Assembly (NCBI RefSeq): GCF_003725695.1
Contig: NZ_RJSE01000001.1
Location: forward strand, 124,001 to 188,000
DNA: 64,000 nt
Direction of reading: 5' to 3'
Source: Nocardioides marmoriginsengisoli
GTDB taxonomy: Bacteria; Actinomycetota; Actinomycetes; Propionibacteriales; Nocardioidaceae
Under the pieces are notes generated by a model that was not told the origin of the DNA, made no database searches, and saw only the letters and a program-made list of their open reading frames with translations. Shown in pieces: positions 54,059 through 61,212 of this stretch. A program made the position numbers and the translations under genes. Numbering within the stretch: the stretch's first letter is position 1; each line of letters starts with the position of its first letter.

Positions 54059-54718
54059 TCAGCCGGGTTCGTCGGTCCGCGGGTATCCGCGGATCCCGCG
54101 CCACGCGAGTCCGGCGACCAGGCTCGCGGCGTCCGCCTGCTCCATCGTGTCATTGCCCTGCAAACGGCTCTCCAGCCAGAACCGCGCGCTGACCTGGCCC
54201 ATTCCCACCAGTGCCACGGCGAGCAGCCGGGAGGCCTCGTCGGGGAGGCCGGTGTCGTCGTGGATGACGTGCGCGATCAGCTCGGCGCACTCCAGGGTGA
54301 CCCGGTCGATCCGCTCCCGGACGGCAGGCTCGTTGGTCAGGTCGGACTCGAAGACCAGCCGGAACTCGCCCTGCTCGCTGGCCACGTAGGTGTAGAACGC
54401 GGTCATCGTGGCCGCGACCCGCTGCTTGTTGTCCTCGGTCGACTCCAGTGCCTCGCGGGTGCCGGCGATCACCTTCTCGACGGCCTGGTCGAGGAGCGCC
54501 AGGTAGAGGTCGAGCTTGCCCGGGAAGTGCTGGTAGAGCACCGGCTTGGAGACGCCGGCGCTCTCGGCGATGTCGTCCATCGCGGCCGAGTGGTAGCCCT
54601 GGGCGACGAAGACCTCCAGTGCCGACTCCAGCAGCTGGGCGCGGCGGGCGCGCCGGGGCAGGCGCGCACCACGAGCGGGTTGGTCGCCGCTGGTCGAGCG
54701 GGTGGCCGGGGTGGTCAC
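54059..54718 (-). CDS. TetR-family regulator (Rv3208-like)
   Basis: 219 aa from GTG 54718. HTH: YHSAAMDDIAESAGVSKPVLYQHFPGKLDLYLALLD. The C-terminal domain includes YTYVASEQGEFRLVFESDLTNEPAVRERI. The palindrome CAGACCGGTCTG lies 52 bp upstream and is a probable autoregulatory site. Neighbour order matches mycobacteria. Confidence 0.88.
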   Translation of the reverse strand: MTTPATRSTSGDQPARGARLPRRARRAQLLESALEVFVAQGYHSAAMDDIAESAGVSKPVLYQHFPGKLDLYLALLDQAVEKVIAGTREALESTEDNKQRVAATMTAFYTYVASEQGEFRLVFESDLTNEPAVRERIDRVTLECAELIAHVIHDDTGLPDEASRLLAVALVGMGQVSARFWLESRLQGNDTMEQADAASLVAGLAWRGIRGYPRTDEPG

Positions 54719-54769
54719 GCGAAGCCTCCGTGCGGTTCTGGTCAGGGGTGGGCGGTCCTGACTAGCGTC

Positions 54770-54781
54770 CAGACCGGTCTG
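54770..54781. promoter_or_regulatory. Perfect palindrome CAGACCGGTCTG, probable TetR operator
   Basis: A 12-bp perfect palindrome in the spacer between tetR and moeZ, so it could control both. The form NAGACNNGTCTN is common for TetR sites. Confidence 0.5.
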
Positions 54782-54941
54782 CGGGGAGCCTACTCTCACG
54801 TACTGCCGGGTAGACGGAGGTTCCGGGGGTTCCAGATGGCGGACCCGGGGGTCTGCCGCCCGCCGGGGCGGGGAACACTGGAGGCTACGGCGGTGTTGCA
54901 CCGGCGTACCGAGTTCCAGAAGATTCGCACCGAGGAGTGTC

Positions 54942-56141
54942 GTGTCCCTGCCCGCACTGGTCGAGCCGGCCGCTGAGCTGACCATCGACGAAGTACGCCG
55001 TTACAGCCGCCACCTGATCATCCCCGACGTGGGCATGACCGGGCAGAAGCGGCTCAAGAACGCCAAGGTCCTGGTGATCGGCGCCGGCGGACTCGGCAGC
55101 CCGGCGCTGCTGTACCTGGCCGCGGCCGGAGTCGGCACCCTCGGCATCGCCGAGTTCGACACCGTCGACGAGTCCAACCTGCAGCGCCAGGTGATCCACG
55201 GCGTCAGCGACATCGACAAGCCGAAGGGGCTCTCCGCGAAGGAGTCGATCGCCGAGATCAACCCGTACGTCGAGGTGATCCTGCACGAGGAGCGCCTCGA
55301 CAACGACAACGTCTTCGACGTCTTCCGCGGCTACGACCTGATCGTCGACGGCACCGACAACTTCGCGACCCGCTACATGGTCAACGACGCGGCGTACTTC
55401 CTGAAGATCCCGTACATCTGGGGCTCGATCTACCGCTTCGACGGCCAGGCCAGCGTGTTCGCGCCGAACCTGGTCGACGACGCGCCCTGCTACCGCTGCC
55501 TCTACCCGGAGCCGCCCCCGCCGGGGATGGTCCCGAGCTGCGCCGAGGGCGGCGTGCTCGGCGTGCTCTGCGCGAGCATCGGCTCGATCCAGGTCAACGA
55601 GGCGATCAAGCTGCTGACCGGCATCGGCGACCCGCTGGTCGGGAAGCTGATGATCTACGACGCCCTGGAGATGGAGTACCGCAAGCTGAAGGTCCGCAAG
55701 GACCCGAACTGCGCGCTCTGCGGTGAGCACGCGACCGTCACCGAGCTGATCGACTACGACGCGTTCTGCGGCGCCGTCTCCGAGGAGGCCGCCGACGCCG
55801 CGGCCGACGCCACCATCTCGGTGGTGACGCTGGAGCACATGCTCAAGGAGCGTGAGGAGGGCACCCGGGACTTCGTCCTAGTCGACGTCCGCGAGCCGAA
55901 CGAGTACGAGATCAACTCGATCCCGGGCTCGGTGCTGATCCCGAAGGGTGATTTCCTCAACGGGTCCGCGCTGGAGCAGCTGCCGTCCGACAAGCAGGTC
56001 GTGCTGCACTGCAAGAGCGGTGTCCGGTCGGCCGAGTGCCTCGCGATCGTGAAGGGCGCCGGGTACGCCGACGCCGTGCACGTGGGCGGTGGCGTGGTGG
56101 CGTGGGTCAACCAGATCGACCCGAGCCAGCCTTCCTACTGA
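54942..56141 (+). CDS. moeZ: Adenylyltransferase/sulfurtransferase MoeZ
   Basis: 399 aa. E1-like ThiF/MoeB domain with ATP loop VLVIGAGGLGSPALLYLAA split at residues 44-62, RQVIHG, zinc cysteines CYRCLYP and CALCGE, then a rhodanese domain (about 280-399) with active Cys in LHCKSGVRS. MoeZ adenylates and thiocarboxylates MoaD/ThiS/CysO-type carriers for molybdopterin, thiamine or cysteine synthesis. GTG 54942 follows GAGGAG. Confidence 0.95.
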   Translation: MSLPALVEPAAELTIDEVRRYSRHLIIPDVGMTGQKRLKNAKVLVIGAGGLGSPALLYLAAAGVGTLGIAEFDTVDESNLQRQVIHGVSDIDKPKGLSAKESIAEINPYVEVILHEERLDNDNVFDVFRGYDLIVDGTDNFATRYMVNDAAYFLKIPYIWGSIYRFDGQASVFAPNLVDDAPCYRCLYPEPPPPGMVPSCAEGGVLGVLCASIGSIQVNEAIKLLTGIGDPLVGKLMIYDALEMEYRKLKVRKDPNCALCGEHATVTELIDYDAFCGAVSEEAADAAADATISVVTLEHMLKEREEGTRDFVLVDVREPNEYEINSIPGSVLIPKGDFLNGSALEQLPSDKQVVLHCKSGVRSAECLAIVKGAGYADAVHVGGGVVAWVNQIDPSQPSY

Positions 56142-56202
56142 CGTCTCGACGAGCTCGACGTCCGAGCCTGACGCGCCCGCCCTCGTGACCGAGGGCGGGC
56201 GC
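56142..56202 (+). terminator. Dispersed palindrome and strong terminator after moeZ
   Basis: CGTCTCGACGAGCTCGACG (56142-56160) is another copy of the dispersed palindrome family. GCGCCCGCCCTCG (56173-56185) pairs perfectly over 13 bp with 56190-56202, loop TGAC, followed by TGTCGTTGTT, the most T-rich tail seen at any hairpin here. Confidence 0.8.
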
Positions 56203-56244
56203 TGTCGTTGTTCAGGGCCTCAACGTCGTCACGGGGGTTCCTGA

Positions 56245-57099
56245 ATGCCTGCTCTGCCGAAACGCCTGCTCGCCGTCCTGCTCGGGCTGGTGACGGCAGC
56301 CGTCGTCCTGGTTCCGGCCGCCTCCACGCAGGCCGCCCGTGCCTGGGCGCCGGAGTCGACGGCGGTGATCAAGCCGGGCGTGCAGATGCTCACCGCGGGG
56401 GCGCAGTGCACCGCGAACTTCGTCTTCAGGGACGCCGCCGGGAACGTCTACGTCGGGTACGCCGCGCACTGCGCCGGCAAGGGCAAGTCCGACGACGTGA
56501 ACGGCTGCACCACGCCGAGCCTGCCGATGGGCACGGCGGTCCAGTTCGTGACCGGCGGCAACTTCTTCCGGCCGGGCAAGGTCGTCGGCACCGGCCGGCT
56601 GGCCTACTCCTCGTGGGCGAGCATGCAGAAGCTCCGGACGAAGGACGCGAACCGCTGCGCGCTCAACGACTTCGCGCTGGTCCGGGTCGACCGGGCCAGC
56701 GTCGCCAAGGTGAACCCGACGATGCCGGTCTGGGGCGGGCCGAGCAGGATCGTCTCGGGAACGCTCGCGACCGGATCGGCGATCTACACCGTCGGCAACT
56801 CCTCGATGCGCACCGGCAAGGCGGTCGCCAAGACCGGCAAGATCCTCGGCTCGGCCGGCGGTGGACTCGGCTACCACATCCGGACCGGCAACCCGGGCAT
56901 CCCCGGAGACTCCGGCAGCGGCTTCCTCGACGCCCAGGGCCGGGCCGCCGGGGTGCTCTCCACCCTCAACATCGGCATCTCGCTGATGCCGGTGACCAAC
57001 ACGATGGGCAACCTCGGCGCCGAGCTGGCCTGGGCGCAGCGGTACGCCGGCATCAAGGGCCTGGTCCTGGTGCCCGGCACCCGGCCGTTCAAGCGGTAG
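56245..57099 (+). CDS. Secreted chymotrypsin-like (S1) serine protease
   Basis: 284 aa. Signal peptide (1-31), then a trypsin-fold domain with His75 (GYAAHCAG), Asp142 (LNDFALVRV) and Ser223 (PGDSGSGF). Three Cys near the active site may form disulfides. No prodomain is obvious. It is probably an extracellular protease of the alpha-lytic/trypsin-like group. Confidence 0.88.
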   Translation: MPALPKRLLAVLLGLVTAAVVLVPAASTQAARAWAPESTAVIKPGVQMLTAGAQCTANFVFRDAAGNVYVGYAAHCAGKGKSDDVNGCTTPSLPMGTAVQFVTGGNFFRPGKVVGTGRLAYSSWASMQKLRTKDANRCALNDFALVRVDRASVAKVNPTMPVWGGPSRIVSGTLATGSAIYTVGNSSMRTGKAVAKTGKILGSAGGGLGYHIRTGNPGIPGDSGSGFLDAQGRAAGVLSTLNIGISLMPVTNTMGNLGAELAWAQRYAGIKGLVLVPGTRPFKR

Positions 57100-57107
57100 C
57101 GCCCGTC

Positions 57108-57113
57108 TAGGCT
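57108..57113 (+). promoter_or_regulatory. -10 box TAGGCT of the ATL gene
   Basis: TAGGCT lies 7 nt before ATG 57121, again a leaderless layout. Confidence 0.45.
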
Positions 57114-57120
57114 TCCGGGC

Positions 57121-57450
57121 ATGGCCCGGCGTCTCGACCCCGACGACTACGTCGAGGCGGTGCTCTCGATCGTCGAGCAGGTGCCGCCGGGGATGGTGAC
57201 GACGTACGGGCTGATCGCCGTGGCGATCGGTCAGGGCGGTCCGCGCCAGGTCGGTGCGGTGATGGCCGGGTACGGCGGACCGGTGCCGTGGTGGCGGGTC
57301 GTCCGCGCCGACGGGTCGTTGCCGCCGTCGCACGACCACCGGGCACACCAGGAGTACCTCGGCGAGGGCACGCCCTTGCGGCCGAGCGGTGCCGTCGACC
57401 TCAAGAAGGCGGTCTGGATCCCGTCGGATATCCACAGGCCGCTGCCCTGA
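57121..57450 (+). CDS. Alkyltransferase-like (ATL) DNA-binding protein
   Basis: 109 aa, the size of the MGMT C-domain alone. The alkyl-acceptor motif PCHRVV is PWWRVV here, so the Cys is Trp, and the HTH/arginine-finger part GPRQVGAVM is kept. ATL proteins bind O6-alkylguanine without repairing it and hand the lesion to nucleotide excision repair. It is the last clearly chromosomal gene before the phage-like region. Confidence 0.9.
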   Translation: MARRLDPDDYVEAVLSIVEQVPPGMVTTYGLIAVAIGQGGPRQVGAVMAGYGGPVPWWRVVRADGSLPPSHDHRAHQEYLGEGTPLRPSGAVDLKKAVWIPSDIHRPLP

Positions 57451-57874
57451 TCGGTGGACAACTCGACGTTTCTGTGGACAGCGGGACGCGAACTGTGGAC
57501 GACACGCCGAGAAGCGAGATTTCCCTGAAATAGTTGGGGAAACCCCCTTGCGCCGGGGTCGAGAACTGGCATAGAACTTCTCTCACGCGAACCCTTCGGG
57601 GGGAGCCGATCAGCTAGGAGCAGGAGTTCCATCCGACGGGGCAACTCGTCGCCACGGCGGTGATGCGCGGTGGGGATCTCAGGCGAGCAGCAGGTCGATC
57701 GGAGGCATCACCCGAGGATCAACCCGAAGGCCCCGTCCAACTCATACTTGGACGGGGCCTTCACCCATTTGCGCTCAGTAGCCCTCGCTATGCATTGGTC
57801 GGGGAGCAACGGGGGAGCAACGCTGATCAGCGTTCCCTAGACGTGAAGCCCGCTCACCTGCAACGCTCGCAGCC
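57451..57874. other. 424-bp stretch without a convincing gene; possible island boundary
   Basis: The stretch has lower GC than its surroundings, no tRNA, and no ORF with a credible start. It includes a strong terminator (57727-57761) and a direct repeat GGGGAGCAAC (about 57799-57818). It separates core genes from phage-like genes, so an attachment site may lie here, but I could not identify a core repeat. Confidence 0.5.
57727..57761 (+). terminator. Strong terminator-like hairpin
   Basis: AAGGCCCCGTCCAA (57727-57740) pairs perfectly with TTGGACGGGGCCTT (57748-57761), loop CTCATAC. Confidence 0.8.
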
Positions 57875-58261
57875 ATGAAGTTCGCCCTCGTCGCCGCTCT
57901 GCTCGTCCTAGGTGCTGGTTGCGGAGGAGGCGCGGCCAAGTCTGACGGCGGGAACAACGAGAACCCGGCATCGTCGTCGTCGTTGCGGGAGACCTGTCCG
58001 TTGATCGAGGCTGCGATTCCAGCGGACGTGATGGCCGAACCATCTGTATGGACCAAGGCCGGCGCCGAGCTGCGCGAGCTCTCGTCATCGGGGGATGCCG
58101 AGACGAAGAACGCGATCGACATCCTGCTCCCTGCGATTGACGCCCTGGCGGCTGATCCGGCGCCAGGGGCGGACGCCCTGGCGGCCTTCGATGGCCTTAC
58201 GACTGCGATCAGGACGATGGCGGACCGTTGTGAGGCTGTCGGTTCATCAGCGCTGCAGTAG
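57875..58261 (+). CDS. Putative lipoprotein
   Basis: 128 aa. MKFALVAALLVLGAGCGGG has a lipobox LGAGC with Cys16, then a Gly/Asn/Ser linker and a helical domain with two more Cys. It could be a phage-encoded surface or superinfection-exclusion lipoprotein, which are common at prophage edges, but this is inference from position. Confidence 0.75.
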   Translation: MKFALVAALLVLGAGCGGGAAKSDGGNNENPASSSSLRETCPLIEAAIPADVMAEPSVWTKAGAELRELSSSGDAETKNAIDILLPAIDALAADPAPGADALAAFDGLTTAIRTMADRCEAVGSSALQ

Positions 58262-58273
58262 GTCGTCGTGGAG

Positions 58274-58426
58274 CTAGTCGCGGCGTACGGAGAGTAGGTG
58301 CCAGCCGTCGGGGACGCTGGCCTTGGCTTCGCCGACGAGGGTGTCGTAGTCGTCGCCTTCGAGGGTCCAGTGGTGGGCTTCGGCGGTGGTGTCGGCCGCC
58401 GGGCGGGAGGCGAAGTGCAGGATCAC
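58274..58426 (-). CDS. Small hypothetical protein (50 aa or longer)
   Basis: On the minus strand GTG 58426 opens a frame with ILHFASRPAADTTAEAHHW, then LEGDDYDTLVGEAKASVPDG and WHLLSVRRD before TAG. The composition looks protein-like and the upstream codons (LDPAYPHL) also look coding, so the true start may lie in the preceding gene. Function unknown. Confidence 0.45.
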   Translation of the reverse strand: MILHFASRPAADTTAEAHHWTLEGDDYDTLVGEAKASVPDGWHLLSVRRD

Positions 58427-58451
58427 CAGGTGAGGGTACGCAGGATCGAGA

Positions 58452-59054
58452 TCAAGCCTGGTCGGTGGGAGGCTCGTCGCCAGGCGCGTCTGCGGGCTTG
58501 GGCTGGGGCACGACGTACTCGGTCAGAGGCGGCATCGACTCGGTCGGATGGTCCGCGGGGCCCCCGATGATCGGCTGAGGGGGCGGGCCGGCCATGTGGA
58601 ACTCGCTGACCCACTGCTTGTTGTGCTGGCCCTCGATCTCGAGCTTCCAGTGGTAGGTGACGCCTGGCTCGAGCTGGATGCCGTTCGGGAACTGCATCAC
58701 GACCTGGACCCTGCCACCGAAATCGGGAGGCAGGTAGACCCCGGTGAGTCCGTTGGGCGATGCGCTCACCATCTGCTGGACTCGTAGCGAGTCTTGCTGC
58801 CCTGTAGGACCGATCATCTTCACGATTTGGTCGTTGTCGCTGCGCCGTAGTTCCAGCGAGATCGGGAACTGCTGGCCGATGTGCTTGGCGGGAACGTCGA
58901 TCATTACGACGACGGTCTGAGGGGCGCTCAGCCCGTTGGGATTCATGCCGACGACACGGAATCCGATGCCGAGGGCGCCGACTTTGCCGTTGCCTTCATC
59001 TGATGCGTAGTCGGCGATGAAGATGACGGCTCGCGAGTCGGTGAAGATGCTCAT
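58452..59054 (-). CDS. Hypothetical protein of the phage-like region
   Basis: 200 aa. The first about 150 residues are beta-rich, Ig-like (FRVVGMNPNGLSAPQTVVVMIDVP; FPISLELRRSDNDQIV; TYHWKLEIEGQHNK), and the last 50 are Pro-rich and probably disordered. No signal peptide. It may bind a surface or partner protein. Function unknown. The start overlaps the next upstream gene by ATGA. Confidence 0.7.
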   Translation of the reverse strand: MSIFTDSRAVIFIADYASDEGNGKVGALGIGFRVVGMNPNGLSAPQTVVVMIDVPAKHIGQQFPISLELRRSDNDQIVKMIGPTGQQDSLRVQQMVSASPNGLTGVYLPPDFGGRVQVVMQFPNGIQLEPGVTYHWKLEIEGQHNKQWVSEFHMAGPPPQPIIGGPADHPTESMPPLTEYVVPQPKPADAPGDEPPTDQA

Positions 59055-59269
59055 GCGTGCTGGGGTACCCCGGAAGTGACCGAGACTGTGTGCTGGAGCG
59101 GAGCTCCGCCGACGCGGGTGATGGTGTGTGCGCCGAAGGTCATAGGCTGGGAGAGACGTCCTCCGGCCGGGATCGTGGGACCAGTCGTTTCGACGGGATC
59201 GAGTGCCTCGAAGCGAGCGAGGGTCTCTTCGCGCGAAAGGTTCTCGTCGTCTGTCCAGTCCTGGTCCAT
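59051..59269 (-). CDS. Small hypothetical protein
   Basis: 72 aa, acidic N-terminal helix (DDENLSREETLARFEALDP) then a beta-like part ending SGVPQHA. It is co-translated with the 200-aa protein downstream (ATGA overlap). Function unknown. Confidence 0.6.
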   Translation of the reverse strand: MDQDWTDDENLSREETLARFEALDPVETTGPTIPAGGRLSQPMTFGAHTITRVGGAPLQHTVSVTSGVPQHA

Positions 59270-59330
59270 GTCCCCATTATGAGCACACGTTGGTAGCCGG
59301 GTGTAGACAGATGACCAAACGCGCGCCAGT

Positions 59331-59615
59331 TCAGCGCACCCAGCGCGCGGTCAGCACGACCCAGGTATCGGCGGCTGTCCCGGCCCAAGTTGGTACTGGA
59401 AGGAGGGTGGCGAGCACCGTGTCACCACACGCTGCAGTGCCGATGGCTACAACCCGCCACCCGTGTTCAGGGTGGGTCTCTTCAGCGGTGCGGGCCTTGG
59501 CGGGCCACTGGATGGCTTCCCTGACCTGCTCGAGCGTGATTGTGTGCTTCTCGTGGAGCTTGGCAACGACCGAGGGGTCCGCGATCACCAGTCCTAGGTA
59601 GATCGCTGGCCCCAT
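59331..59615 (-). CDS. Hypothetical protein, possibly toxin-like
   Basis: 94 aa: IADPSVVAKLHEKHTITLEQVREAIQWPAKART then EHGWRVVAIGTAACGDTVLATLLPVP and WVVLTARWVR. The order of helices and strands is reminiscent of BrnT/RelE-type mRNA-interferase toxins, but no antitoxin gene is adjacent and the key residues cannot be assigned. Its ATG overlaps, on the other strand, the rejected upstream start of the next gene. Confidence 0.6.
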   Translation of the reverse strand: MGPAIYLGLVIADPSVVAKLHEKHTITLEQVREAIQWPAKARTAEETHPEHGWRVVAIGTAACGDTVLATLLPVPTWAGTAADTWVVLTARWVR

Positions 59616-59647
59616 GGCGGCATCCTTCCATGACCGCGAGCCGTTTC

Positions 59648-59667
59648 TCGAACATCTGTTCTATCGT
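59648..59667 (+). promoter_or_regulatory. LexA (SOS) box overlapping a leaderless promoter
   Basis: TCGAACATCTGTTCTA (59648-59663) fits the actinobacterial LexA site CGAAC-N4-GTTC. TATCGT (59662-59667) is a -10 box 6 nt before ATG 59674. LexA binding would therefore block RNA polymerase. Confidence 0.65.
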
Positions 59668-59673
59668 GCGTTG

Positions 59674-59928
59674 ATGAAGACCCGGCACGTGTGGATGCTG
59701 CCGCCGCTCGATGTCGGGCTGCCGCGGCAGGGTCTGGTGCTGACCTGGCGGCGCCGGGTGGTGAACGCCTCGCCGCCAATGTGGGAGGCGTACGTGCTTT
59801 GGATCGACGAGCGCCGCGAGGAAGCCCGGGTCGAGTGGGTGCCGGCGTCGTACCTGCAGCCGGTCGAGTCGGAGGCCCCGTTGGCTGGACGTCAGCGTGG
59901 ACATCAAGGTGGTCCAGGAACGGGGTAG
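59674..59928 (+). CDS. SOS-controlled small protein
   Basis: 84 aa from the leaderless ATG 59674: MKTRHVWMLPPLDVGLPRQG, then LVLTWRRRVVNASPPMWEAY, VLWIDERREEARVEWVPASYL and a Gly/Gln-rich tail. A small beta-barrel fold is plausible. Short proteins with this kind of start are found near SOS mutagenesis genes in actinobacteria, but none of those genes is present here. Function unknown. Confidence 0.65.
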   Translation: MKTRHVWMLPPLDVGLPRQGLVLTWRRRVVNASPPMWEAYVLWIDERREEARVEWVPASYLQPVESEAPLAGRQRGHQGGPGTG

Positions 59929-60009
59929 ATAGCGCGTTCTTGCAGGTCAGGGCCGTACGTCGAGGGGACACTATCCGGGACATTCGGGGGCGCCCGAGCA
60001 CGACGAAAC

Positions 60010-60041
60010 GCCCCGCCGCTCTCCGAAGAGAGCGACGGGGC
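60010..60041. terminator. Hairpin between convergent genes
   Basis: A 14-bp stem with one mismatch and loop CGAA (60010-60023 with 60028-60041; GCCCCG and CGCTCTC blocks), between the SOS gene and the leftward tail operon. Confidence 0.7.
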
Positions 60042-60060
60042 AGCGTCGTACAGCGGCAGG

Positions 60061-60273
60061 CTAGGTGCGTGGTCGGCAGATGTGGACCCAGTAGCCGGCG
60101 GCCAGGGCGGCGAGCGCGACCGCGAGGACCTGGTCGCCGTACGGGATCTGGTCCTTCACCGATCGGGTGATCTCGCTGATCGTGTCGCCGTCAGCGTCAC
60201 CCCGGTTGCGGAGCAGGTTCCGGGCCCCGAGGTGGACGACGTCGAGGACGAGCTCGAGCGGCGGGGACTGCAT
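60061..60273 (-). CDS. Small phage membrane protein
   Basis: 70 aa from ATG 60273, overlapping the stop of the DUF6527-like gene. Basic and acidic N-terminal half, then one TM helix (VLAVALAALAAGYWVHIC) and a basic end. Its place at the end of the tail operon fits a lysis-related or anchoring protein, such as a holin-like product. Not proven. Confidence 0.65.
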   Translation of the reverse strand: MQSPPLELVLDVVHLGARNLLRNRGDADGDTISEITRSVKDQIPYGDQVLAVALAALAAGYWVHICRPRT

Positions 60274-60623
60274 CAGTCCTCCCGCCACGGCGGCAGGTCG
60301 ACGGTCTGGCCAGCGAGGCCGTGGGTGCAGTCGCCGAGGAACTCGATCCGGCCGCCGCGGACGAACGAGTGACACAGCGGCGTCATCGTGATGTTCTCCG
60401 GGGCGGTCAGCGCGTCACCGTCCAGGTCGCCGTTCACAAACGTCCGATGCGGGTGCACGAGCACGGACGGCTCGAACGTGGGCCGCTGCAGGTCACCGTT
60501 CCAGGTCCAGCTGTTCGGGGCATCGACGGTCACGCCGTGGACGGTGCCGCAGCCCGGGCATCGGAAGTGGACCCGGCGGCCGGGCGCGGTGCCGTTGGTG
60601 GCCGTCTTGGCGACGTCGACCAC
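60273..60623 (-). CDS. Phage DUF6527-type metal-binding protein
   Basis: 116 aa. RRVHFRCPGCGTVHGVTV, PTFEPSVLVH and LCHSFVRGGRIEFLGDCTHGLAGQTVDLP (Cys/His residues for a metal) match a small family encoded in phage tail/lysis regions and often misnamed ammonia monooxygenase. Function unknown. Confidence 0.8.
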   Translation of the reverse strand: MVDVAKTATNGTAPGRRVHFRCPGCGTVHGVTVDAPNSWTWNGDLQRPTFEPSVLVHPHRTFVNGDLDGDALTAPENITMTPLCHSFVRGGRIEFLGDCTHGLAGQTVDLPPWRED

Positions 60624-60626
60624 GGA

Positions 60627-60890
60627 TCAGTCCTGGAGCAGTGCCGGGTCGACGGGCTCGGGCCGGTTCCGGGCGGCGAGCAGGTCGGAGTCGAGCTTCC
60701 TCGTCGGGATGACCTTCCTCCGGGCGGTCTCGGCGCCGAAGATGATGAGCGCCGCGGCGCCGGCGAAGCGGACGTCGACCAGGTCGATCAGGCCGCGCTC
60801 GTGGAGGTACCCGGCGACCAGCACGGTCAGGCCGTAGATCCGGACCCGGATCGGCTCGTTGCGGAGGGCGTTCAGGATGGTCTTCAGCAT
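60627..60890 (-). CDS. Small phage membrane protein, possible holin
   Basis: 87 aa with two moderately hydrophobic segments (VRIYGLTVLVAGYLHERGL and VRFAGAAALIIFGAETA) and a charged tail. Size, topology and position between fibre genes and the end of the operon suit a holin or tail-end protein. Confidence 0.6.
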   Translation of the reverse strand: MLKTILNALRNEPIRVRIYGLTVLVAGYLHERGLIDLVDVRFAGAAALIIFGAETARRKVIPTRKLDSDLLAARNRPEPVDPALLQD

Positions 60891-60900
60891 GGGTGGCTCC

Positions 60901-61212
60901 TCAGTGCTCGATGATGTCGAAGTGCAGGGTCTGGTCCTCGCCGCGGCCTTGGGCGGTGGTGATCCGGTTGACGACCTCGTAGGACTGGCCGAGGGTGCCG
61001 CCGGAGAGCCAGATCGTGGCGGTGGTGTCGGTGTTGGCTTCGTCGGTCTTGGTCAGGCCGGCCGGGACGATCCACTCCGAGGTCGCGATGGTGTCGCCGT
61101 CCTTTAGCCACGGGCCCTTCGGCCCGGTCCCGGCCCAGTTCGCGAGGTAGTCGAGCTTGGAGTCCGGGTCCTTGGTGAAGTAGTTGTCGTCCTCCGGGCT
61201 GCAGGTACTCAC
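60901..61212 (-). CDS. Phage structural protein (head/tail fibre accessory)
   Basis: 103 aa. The stretch ATIWLSGGTLGQSYEVVNRITTAQGRGEDQTLHFDI is a beta-sandwich segment common to phage baseplate or fibre-associated proteins. It overlaps the fibre gene by 4 bp (61209-61212) and starts 1 codon after the fibre stop. Confidence 0.7.
   Translation of the reverse strand: MSTCSPEDDNYFTKDPDSKLDYLANWAGTGPKGPWLKDGDTIATSEWIVPAGLTKTDEANTDTTATIWLSGGTLGQSYEVVNRITTAQGRGEDQTLHFDIIEH

Noticed and set aside
57700-57740. Minus-strand peptide ending MPPIDLLLA in the same gap
   Set aside because: An in-frame stop lies just upstream; at most it is the remnant of a deleted gene.
57660-57878. 72-codon plus-strand frame in the 57.5-57.9 kb gap
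   Set aside because: It runs through a perfect 14-bp terminator hairpin, lacks a ribosome site or -10 box and has no protein-like pattern.
59331-59615. Toxin-antitoxin pair made of the 94-aa gene and a neighbour
   Set aside because: The 94-aa protein is only loosely toxin-like and no small antitoxin gene with a DNA-binding motif lies beside it.
59614-59673. Upstream ATG extending the SOS-controlled gene by 20 residues
   Set aside because: It would place the LexA box and -10 box inside the gene; the ATG at 59674 is exactly 6 nt after TATCGT.
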